Part shown: positions 1 to 4,716 of the stretch, piece after piece
Position numbering within the stretch: position 1 is the stretch's first letter
How the letters are laid out: the number at the start of each line of letters is the position of its first letter
Source of the DNA: Planctomycetota bacterium
GTDB taxonomy: Bacteria > Planctomycetota > Phycisphaerae > Sedimentisphaerales > Anaerobacaceae
NCBI GenBank assembly: GCA_003644295.1
Contig: QNBZ01000073.1
Coordinates: 1-6,729, forward strand
Length of the DNA: 6,729 nucleotides
Direction: 5' to 3'
Program-made: the position numbers and the translations under genes
Notes under the pieces: model-generated
What the model saw: only the letters and a program-made list of their open reading frames with translations
Database searches by the model: none
Told to the model about the DNA's origin: nothing

Positions 1-11
1 GCAAGCCCTTT

Positions 12-488
12 TTACTGTTCAAGACCGAAAAATTTAAGCCACTGCTCAGTTTCGCTTTCGTTCAGCCCAATGCGTTTTGCCGCTGGTTCGCTTGCCGTTT
101 TTTTCCTGCTCAATAGTTTCTGAAGGTTGTCCCAGAATGTTTCTGACTTTATTGATGTTGCTTTCCTTGCCCAAGCTGCTTTTTGTATCCTTCGGTCGCT
201 ACTGACAATGGTTAATCCTTTTGGCGCAGTGCTTGCCATTATTCTGGTTTCAATAACCGTATCAGCATCGGTATTAAAACCAACAAAAAAGACCTCCAGA
301 TTTCTTATGTTATAAAAGCGGCTTTTATCCGGTGGGCCGATACCGTCGAATATAATTTGTCCCTTCTCATTGGTTAGCTTCAAGTACCTGCTCACAATAC
401 AGCACAATTGAACATCGCTGATTGACTCGAGGTCTTCACTCCTGCTTTGAATTGACCACAGCAGATTATAACCGTCAATGATTATCAT
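12..488 (-). CDS. YacP-like NYN-domain protein (putative RNase)
   Basis: A 158-residue protein that is essentially one NYN (PIN-like) domain of the YacP/Rae1 type. Members of this fold are metal-dependent ribonucleases; Bacillus Rae1 cleaves mRNA on the ribosome. Visible acidic residues sit where the fold needs them: IIDGYN at residues 3-8 (D5), FDG at 47-49 (D48), DADTVIE at 74-80, and VSSDRRIQKAA at 95-105 (D98). The C-terminal 50 residues are basic and then amphipathic, with no further domain I recognise. The start is well supported because the domain begins at the first residues (MIIIDGYN), although no Shine-Dalgarno is visible and a heptamer repeat abuts the start codon on its 5' side. 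The stop is TAA. It lies 94 bases downstream of pyrC on the same strand and is probably the last gene of the pyr transcript. Family assignment is good; the RNA target is unknown. Confidence 0.85.
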   Translation of the reverse strand: MIIIDGYNLLWSIQSRSEDLESISDVQLCCIVSRYLKLTNEKGQIIFDGIGPPDKSRFYNIRNLEVFFVGFNTDADTVIETRIMASTAPKGLTIVSSDRRIQKAAWARKATSIKSETFWDNLQKLLSRKKTASEPAAKRIGLNESETEQWLKFFGLEQ

Positions 489-489
489 A

Positions 490-575
490 GTTCGTAGTTC
501 ATTGTTCGTAGTTCATTGTTGTGCTCTGCGAAGTGCTGCGCATAGCAGAGTCTATGAGCTAACAGCTATGAACTA
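490..575. repeat. Heptamer repeats in inverted arrangement around a hairpin core
   Basis: On the plus strand, four perfect-phase heptamers run from 490 to 517, alternating GTTCGTA and GTTCATT. After a core that can pair CTCTGC (524-529) with GCAGAG (545-550), three heptamers follow in the opposite orientation at 553-573 (TATGAGC, TAACAGC, TATGAAC). TAGTTCAT (509-516) is the exact inverse of ATGAACTA (568-575). The whole block is therefore an imperfect inverted repeat that fills the pyrC-NYN gap. It could act as an RNA hairpin between the two genes (processing or partial termination), but there is no downstream U-tract in the direction of transcription. It could also be a small mobile or expanded repeat. 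Confidence 0.7.
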
Positions 576-582
576 TTGGGTT

Positions 583-1881
583 TTATGCTTCAAATCTTAT
601 CTCTCCGCCGACTATTGTCTTTTCGACTTTGCCCTTTACCGTCCAGCCGTGGTAGGGACAGTTTCGGCTTTTGGAGCGAAACTTGTTCACGTCAATCTCG
701 TACTCGGCGTCCGGGTCAATGATTGTAACGTCGGCCTGTTTACCTTTGCCAAGCGTTCCTTTATCAACGCCGATTATATTAGCCGGCTTTTCTGTCATTA
801 GTCTGATTAACCCAGGCCAATCTAGAACGCCCGGCTCTAATAACGCCTTGACATAAAGGCCCAATGCGCATTCAAGAGACGCTATACCGAAAGGAGCGGC
901 TAAAAACTCCAGCTCCTTTTCGCTTTGAAGATGCGGAGCGTGGTCAGTTGCCAAAGCGCCAACCAGCCCTTCCGCTATTGCCTCTTTTAGTGCCTCAATA
1001 TCCCGCTCCGTTCGCAGTGGCGGGTTCACCTTGTAGTTGGTGTCATATTCGGCACAGCGCTGCTCGGTCAAAAGCAAATGGTGCGGCGTTACTTCGCAGG
1101 TAATCGGCAAGGAATTCTTCTTCGCCGCTCTTATCAGTTCGACAGAGCCGGCTGTTGATATATGCTGGGCGTGGTAGCGAATGTTTGTTTTCTTAACCAG
1201 TTGAATATCACGCCAGAGCATTGCTTCTTCGGCCAGCGCATCTATCCCCGGCAGGCCGAGTATGGTTGAGTGAAAGCCGGCGTTCATCACGCCATCGCCG
1301 GCAAAGCCGTTATCCTGGCAGTGCTGGGCTATCACCACGTCAAACATAGTGGCATATTTCAGCGCCCGCAACATAACAGCCGGGTCCTGAACTCCGTTGC
1401 CGTCATCGGTAAAACCCACGGCGCCGGCCTCGGCCATCAGCCCCATCTCCGCAAGCTCAACGCCTTCTCTTTTCTTTGTGATAGCACCCATCGTATAGAC
1501 GTGGGTTTTTCTCGCCTGCCTACCCTTTCGGTGGATGTATTCGACATCGGTTTCATTTTCGATAGGCGGGTTAGTGTTCGGCATACACACAACCGAAGTA
1601 AAGCCGCCCGCCACTGCCGCTGCTGAGCCGCTTGCTATTGTTTCTTCCTCTTCATCGCCCGGCTCGCGGAAGTGAACGTGAATATCAATCAGCCCCGGCA
1701 CAACCAATTTACCGGCGGCGTCAATAACCGTTTTGCAATTTTGAATTTTGAATTTTGAATTTTGAATTTCTTCTGCGACTTCGGCGATATTGCCATCGAC
1801 TATAAGCACATCGCACTTTTTATCGACGCCGTTTGCAGGGTCTATCACCCGCCCGTTTTTTATTAGAAGTTCAGAATTCAT
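583..1881 (-). CDS. pyrC: Dihydroorotase (class I), PyrC
   Basis: Catalyses reversible cyclisation of N-carbamoyl-aspartate to dihydroorotate, step three of UMP synthesis, in the cytoplasm. The 432 residues match the long class I zinc enzyme. Seen: the metal pair H68 and H70 in DIHVHFREPG (66-75), GFTSVVCMPNTNPP (103-116), FTDDG (157-161) with the bridging Asp, H187 in AQHCQD, H240 in YHAQHIS, VNPPLR (285-290), and the catalytic Asp D313 in ATDHAPH (311-317). The ATG at 1881 is preferred because the family normally begins close to LLIKNGRVIDPANG. A GTG at 1902 would add seven residues encoded partly by the heptamer tract. Only a weak ACGGA precedes the ATG. Residues 38-49 (EIQNSKFKIQNC) are encoded by a 7-base tandem repeat and look like an insertion in a loop before VIDAAGKLV. 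It follows pyrB with a 52-base gap. Confidence 0.96.
   Translation of the reverse strand: MNSELLIKNGRVIDPANGVDKKCDVLIVDGNIAEVAEEIQNSKFKIQNCKTVIDAAGKLVVPGLIDIHVHFREPGDEEEETIASGSAAAVAGGFTSVVCMPNTNPPIENETDVEYIHRKGRQARKTHVYTMGAITKKREGVELAEMGLMAEAGAVGFTDDGNGVQDPAVMLRALKYATMFDVVIAQHCQDNGFAGDGVMNAGFHSTILGLPGIDALAEEAMLWRDIQLVKKTNIRYHAQHISTAGSVELIRAAKKNSLPITCEVTPHHLLLTEQRCAEYDTNYKVNPPLRTERDIEALKEAIAEGLVGALATDHAPHLQSEKELEFLAAPFGIASLECALGLYVKALLEPGVLDWPGLIRLMTEKPANIIGVDKGTLGKGKQADVTIIDPDAEYEIDVNKFRSKSRNCPYHGWTVKGKVEKTIVGGEIRFEA
1737..1769. repeat. In-gene heptanucleotide tandem repeat (AATTTTG)
   Basis: Four uninterrupted copies of AATTTTG (1737-1764) plus five more bases of a fifth copy. It lies inside pyrC and, because 3 x 7 = 21, reads through in frame as a seven-residue period (IQNSKFK then IQNCK). 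It falls between the N-terminal beta strands and the first metal motif, in a region that varies in length among dihydroorotases. Confidence 0.9.
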
Positions 1882-1894
1882 AATCCGTAGAACA

Positions 1895-1936
1895 ATAATC
1901 ACTAATCATTTATCACTAATCATTTATCACTAATCA
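1895..1936. repeat. Heptanucleotide tandem repeat between pyrB and pyrC
   Basis: Six heptamers in perfect phase: ATAATCA once, then CTAATCA and TTTATCA alternating (1902-1936), that is, a 14-base dimer made of two 7-base units with WATCA in common. The pyrB stop codon (TGA on the minus strand, 1934-1936) is the last three bases of the tract. A possible GTG start for pyrC (1900-1902) also lies in it. The tract therefore forms the gene junction. Confidence 0.9.
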
Positions 1937-2908
1937 TTTCCATTGTGCTGCTGCCTGATTGACCAGAAACAGTACTGCCATTCTCACGGCCAAGCCGTTG
2001 GTTACCTGTTCGAGGATAACGCTGTTCGGGCCGTCGGCAACTTCGCTTTCTATCTCAAGGCCTCTGTTAATCGGCCCAGGGTGCATAACCAGAATGTCCG
2101 GCTTTGCCCTTTTCATACGCTCAACGGTCAGGCCAAAGTAATGCGAGTATTCCCGTACCGAAGGAAACGGATTGCCGCCGAGCCGTTCAAACTGAATCCG
2201 CAGCATATTTATCACGTCAACCTTTTCGATAACCTCATCGAGCGTGTAGCTTACGCTGACCGGCAGCCGGCTTACCTGTGCCGGCATAAGCGTCGGCGGG
2301 CCGACAAGTATGACCTCGGCGCCCAGTTTGCTCATCGCCCATATATTGCTGCGGGCAACGCGTGAATGCGCAATATCGCCGACGATTGCTATTTTCAAAC
2401 CTTCGAGAGTCCCTTTGATTTTGCGAATGGTATAAATATCGAGAAGACCCTGCGTGGGATGCTCACAGAAACCATCGCCGGCATTGACGACGCAGGCATT
2501 GATACTCCTGCTCAAAAATTTCGGCGCACCGCCGGCGCTGTGTCGAATCACAACAATATCAATCCCCATCGCCTCCAGATTCTTGGCGGTATCCAAAAGC
2601 GTTTCGCCCTTACTGACAGAGCTGCTCTTTTTTGTGAACTCTATGATGTCTGCGCTTAATCGGCTGGCAGCCAGGGCAAAGCTGTTTCGTGTCCGTGTGC
2701 TGTCTTCAAAAAACAGATTGCAGACAACCTTGCCGCGCAGGGGTGGGGCCTTTTTTACAGACCGCTTGCTTACCTGTTCAAAACCTTTGGCTGTATCGAG
2801 AATATAAGTAATTTCTTCAGCGCTCAAATCACGAAGCCCAAGCAGATGCTTTCGCTGCCATTTGAATTTTTTACTTCTTCTATTCAACAATGACCTCGTC
2901 TTTTCCAT
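1934..2908 (-). CDS. pyrB: Aspartate carbamoyltransferase catalytic subunit, PyrB
   Basis: Condenses carbamoyl phosphate with aspartate, the committed step of pyrimidine synthesis; the active form is normally a trimer. Numbered from the ATG at 2908 (324 residues): the carbamoyl-phosphate loop FFEDSTRTRNSF (66-77, STRTR at 70-74), the Lys loop SKGETLLDT (99-107), RHSAGG (122-127), HPTQGLLD (150-157), the second-domain start IAIVGDIAHSRVARSN (188-203 in the longest frame, 173-188 here), RIQFER (237-242) and HPGPINRG (276-283). No regulatory-chain gene (pyrI) is in the window. Start choice: ATG 2908 overlaps the pyrR end by 29 bases but has no good ribosome site. A TTG at 2887 has GAGG six bases upstream and overlaps the pyrR stop by eight bases, giving 317 residues. 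An ATG at 2953 is least likely. The true core begins near KWQRKHLLGL. The stop lies in the heptamer repeat. Confidence 0.96.
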   Translation of the reverse strand: MEKTRSLLNRRSKKFKWQRKHLLGLRDLSAEEITYILDTAKGFEQVSKRSVKKAPPLRGKVVCNLFFEDSTRTRNSFALAASRLSADIIEFTKKSSSVSKGETLLDTAKNLEAMGIDIVVIRHSAGGAPKFLSRSINACVVNAGDGFCEHPTQGLLDIYTIRKIKGTLEGLKIAIVGDIAHSRVARSNIWAMSKLGAEVILVGPPTLMPAQVSRLPVSVSYTLDEVIEKVDVINMLRIQFERLGGNPFPSVREYSHYFGLTVERMKRAKPDILVMHPGPINRGLEIESEVADGPNSVILEQVTNGLAVRMAVLFLVNQAAAQWK

Positions 2909-3407
2909 CCGATTCAACAAGATTGACCTGCACTGATTTGACAGGCGCAGCATCGCTTTTTATGCCGGCGTAATCGGCCTGTATTGGAAACTCCCTGCCG
3001 AGCCGGTCAACAAGAACCGCCAGTTTGATTGCCTTTGGTCTGCCCAAATCTACAAGGGCATCCATCGCCGCCCGTGTCGAGCGCCCCGTATATAGAACGT
3101 CATCAACCAGAATAATGATTTTATTATCTATATCAAAGCCGATTTCGGTGGTTCGCACCTGTGGCTGATTACCGCCCTGAGGTGAGTTCAAGTCGTCGCG
3201 GTAGAGCGTTATATCCAGAGTTCCATAAGGAATATCTTTGCCCCGCTTTTTCGATAATCGTCTCGACAATCTCTTGGCGAGAATCTCTCCTCTGCTGCGA
3301 ATACCGATTACGGCAATATCAAATTCGTCTGACGTTTCGGAAATTATACGGTTTGCCAAATCATCGAGAGTCCGCTTGATTTGTTCTGAACTTAAAATTA
3401 CTTTCAT
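2880..3407 (-). CDS. pyrR: PyrR: pyr operon regulator / uracil phosphoribosyltransferase
   Basis: PyrR proteins bind UMP/UTP and, in Gram-positive bacteria, an RNA anti-antiterminator; many also have uracil phosphoribosyltransferase activity. At 175 residues this is typical length. Seen: GIRSRG (35-40), DITLYRDD (65-72), the PRPP-binding loop ILVDDVLYTGRSTRAA (99-114), and the PyrR-characteristic VLVDRLGREFPIQADYAG (131-148). ATG 3407 has AAAGG (3418-3422) upstream at a good distance. It is the first gene of the pyr block and overlaps pyrB. No PyrR-binding stem-loop is apparent in the short leader, so whether it regulates here by RNA binding, by another route, or serves only as a salvage enzyme is open. 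Confidence 0.95.
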   Translation of the reverse strand: MKVILSSEQIKRTLDDLANRIISETSDEFDIAVIGIRSRGEILAKRLSRRLSKKRGKDIPYGTLDITLYRDDLNSPQGGNQPQVRTTEIGFDIDNKIIILVDDVLYTGRSTRAAMDALVDLGRPKAIKLAVLVDRLGREFPIQADYAGIKSDAAPVKSVQVNLVESDGKDEVIVE

Positions 3408-3449
3408 AATGTCGGACCTTTAGCAAGAATAAGCCCAAATGTTAATCGA

Positions 3450-3478
3450 AGTATAGCAGTTAAGCCGGATAAAGGCAA
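3450..3478 (-). promoter_or_regulatory. Sigma70-like promoter for the pyr genes
   Basis: Reading the minus strand: TTGCCT (3478-3473), a 17-base spacer, then TATACT (3455-3450). The spacing is optimal and both hexamers keep the key positions. It lies in the PilZ-pyrR gap and predicts a start of transcription near 3443, leaving a leader of about 36 nt before the pyrR ATG. Confidence 0.6.
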
Positions 3479-3513
3479 GAATTTATCTGGAATTGGATTG
3501 AGCGCTGTTATTC

Positions 3514-4338
3514 TTACGGGTTCTTTGGTTTAGCCGTAGTTGGCACGGCGGCGCAACACGTCTGGTTCATCTGGTAATACTGGTCAACAATGCAGCACAG
3601 CCGCTGTAGAATCAGCCGACCTTCCGGACTTGCTTCCAGACCAACCATTTGCAGGCCGAGGCAAACGCTTCTGTCATCCGCCGTCGGCAGAATGTTTCTG
3701 ACCTGTGCGCTGAACATCAATGGCGTTTCATAAGGCATAGGAGTAAATCGCAGCCCAAGGGATTGGCCCTTCTTGAAGTCGGATGTTTGTGCGGCGTCAA
3801 TAGCGATTTGCATACCGCCGGCGGAGATGTCAACAAGTGTTCCTCGCCAGTTCTGATGGACTTCGGCAGTTGCCAGTCCTCTGCCGGATGTATAATAACG
3901 ATGCCGCAATTGTACCTTTACATCCAGTGATTTCGGAACCTCAACACGCAGGTAACTTCTTCTTTGTACCAGTTCAATCTGTTCCGGTACTGCCAGCACT
4001 ATCGCATCCACCCCCTGACTTGTTGACGATTCAAAACCTGCCACAGTTGCGCCAAAAATAAACTTATCATACCCATTGCCATATCCGTACCTGAACGATA
4101 TGCCGACCGACTGACCAGTCTGCACATTTACCGGATGTGCTTTTTTTTGTGGTGAAATTTTAACCACAAAGCGATTATCTTCAATCCCAACCGGCAGCAC
4201 CCTTACAACACGCCATCTCTGGTTGGCTAAATAGGACATAACGATTGGTATCCTGTTTTCAACAACAGCTTGCAGGATTCTTCCCGGCTTGTCCCCATAT
4301 AGTATCATTACCTCATTCACGACAATATCCCGTTCCAA
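3514..4338 (-). CDS. PilZ-domain (YcgR-like) c-di-GMP-binding protein
   Basis: A 274-residue soluble protein with the two-part YcgR arrangement. The N-terminal part (about 1-120) is all-beta and YcgR-N-like. The C-terminal PilZ domain begins at QRRSYLRVEVP (125-135) and carries both ligand motifs: RxxxR (R127-R131) and D/NxSxxG as DISAGG (170-175). PilZ proteins of this build bind cyclic di-GMP at the interdomain hinge; YcgR itself slows flagella, whereas others act on surface structures or transcription. No transmembrane segment or signal peptide is present. The tail after 255 (two Cys, then Pro/Thr/Lys) looks disordered. The start taken is a TTG (4336-4338) without a clear ribosome site. 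GTG 4320 or ATG 4308 (GAGG only two bases away) are alternatives and would trim six or ten residues. It lies upstream of pyrR on the same strand but pyrR appears to have its own promoter. The target process is not visible here. Confidence 0.88.
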   Translation of the reverse strand: MERDIVVNEVMILYGDKPGRILQAVVENRIPIVMSYLANQRWRVVRVLPVGIEDNRFVVKISPQKKAHPVNVQTGQSVGISFRYGYGNGYDKFIFGATVAGFESSTSQGVDAIVLAVPEQIELVQRRSYLRVEVPKSLDVKVQLRHRYYTSGRGLATAEVHQNWRGTLVDISAGGMQIAIDAAQTSDFKKGQSLGLRFTPMPYETPLMFSAQVRNILPTADDRSVCLGLQMVGLEASPEGRLILQRLCCIVDQYYQMNQTCCAAVPTTAKPKNP

Positions 4339-4437
4339 AAAACAAAATCGGTTAGTTTGCGCTATTAAGCATATATATCGGCAACAAACCAGAATTGGTT
4401 GCAGGTTAAATTTGCGTAATCAGGATTTTTCAGGCAA

Positions 4438-4617
4438 ATGCACCACAGACTACCCATTCTTGTGAATAGTTTTCGCCGTCCCGGCTATGAGCCGGCATCC
4501 CAGGCAAACGCTCACCCTTTGTCCGATAATTGGCTTTATAACAGTATTAAAATCGCTGCTTTTGCCCACTTTGGCTCTAATGCTGGAAATGATGCGCAGC
4601 TTGCATTAGCCGGATAA
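4438..4617 (+). CDS. Candidate small ORF, 59 residues, uncertain
   Basis: ATG to TAA, encoding a protein beginning MHHRLPILVNSFRRPGYEP and ending AGNDAQLALAG. It has no signal peptide, membrane segment or motif I recognise. It contains the CCGGCT/AGCCGG hairpin and one copy of the direct repeat. Its ribosome site is weak, and no promoter is evident just upstream. It lies in the same frame as the downstream secreted protein gene but is separated from it by TAA and TGA. It may be a chance open frame over a structured or regulatory sequence. Confidence 0.2.
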   Translation: MHHRLPILVNSFRRPGYEPASQANAHPLSDNWLYNSIKIAAFAHFGSNAGNDAQLALAG

Positions 4618-4622
4618 TTTAC

Positions 4623-4652
4623 TTGAAAAACAGGGGCGTTTTATGGTATCAT
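4623..4652 (+). promoter_or_regulatory. Sigma70-like promoter for the secreted S8-like gene
   Basis: TTGAAA (4623-4628), an 18-base spacer, then TATCAT (4647-4652). Transcription would start near 4659, only about 8 bases before the strong Shine-Dalgarno at 4667 and about 58 bases before the preferred ATG at 4717. Confidence 0.55.
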
Positions 4653-4666
4653 AACAGAAATAAGTT

Positions 4667-4688
4667 GGGGAGGTGTTTTGTACCCCCC
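4667..4688 (+). promoter_or_regulatory. Strong Shine-Dalgarno occluded by a GC hairpin
   Basis: GGGGAGGT (4667-4674) is a near-ideal ribosome site for a TTG at 4678. The bases immediately after that start, ACCCCCC (4682-4688), can pair with it: GGT (4672-4674) with ACC (4682-4684) and GGGG (4667-4670) with CCCC (4685-4688), with A4671 bulged and a seven-base loop. If it forms in the mRNA, the first ribosome site and its TTG are hidden and initiation would fall to the ATG at 4717, which has its own GGAG at 4706-4709 seven bases upstream. Confidence 0.45.
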
Positions 4689-4716
4689 TAGTTTTAATCA
4701 CTACCGGAGCGAGGGA

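Larger units (their letters stand above)
4339..4677. other. Divergent intergenic region between PilZ gene and secreted S8-like gene
   Basis: No gene of normal size. Seen in it: a hairpin CCGGCT-ATG-AGCCGG (4481-4495); a near-exact direct repeat CAGGCAAATGC (4431-4441) and CAGGCAAACGC (4501-4511) exactly 70 bases apart; an inverted AACC/GGTT around AGAATT (4387-4400) in the 5' region of the PilZ gene; and a 59-codon plus-strand reading frame, ATG 4438 to TAA 4617, with only a weak ribosome site (AGG three to four bases before ATG). A clear minus-strand promoter for the PilZ gene was not found; an AT-rich stretch around 4363-4378 is the only candidate for a -10 region. Confidence 0.5.

Noticed and set aside
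490..517. CRISPR array
   Set aside because: The 7-14 base units are directly adjacent with no spacers.
490..575. Terminator of the pyr operon after pyrC
   Set aside because: No U-tract follows the stem on the minus strand, and the NYN gene follows closely in the same direction.
864..1626. Open frames on the plus strand opposite pyrC (864-1103, 1270-1626) and others opposite pyrB
   Set aside because: They are antisense shadows of clearly conserved enzyme genes, with low-complexity or non-protein-like translations and no ribosome sites.
2882..2929. Direct repeat ATTCAACAA...TGACCT at 2882-2896 and 2912-2929
   Set aside because: It is short, imperfect and explained by similar codons for VNLVES and VIVE at the PyrR C-terminus.
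4441..4515. Possible riboswitch (c-di-GMP, cobalamin, fluoride) upstream of the PilZ or S8-like gene
   Set aside because: The core motifs of these classes were not found on either strand; only a simple hairpin and a direct repeat are present.
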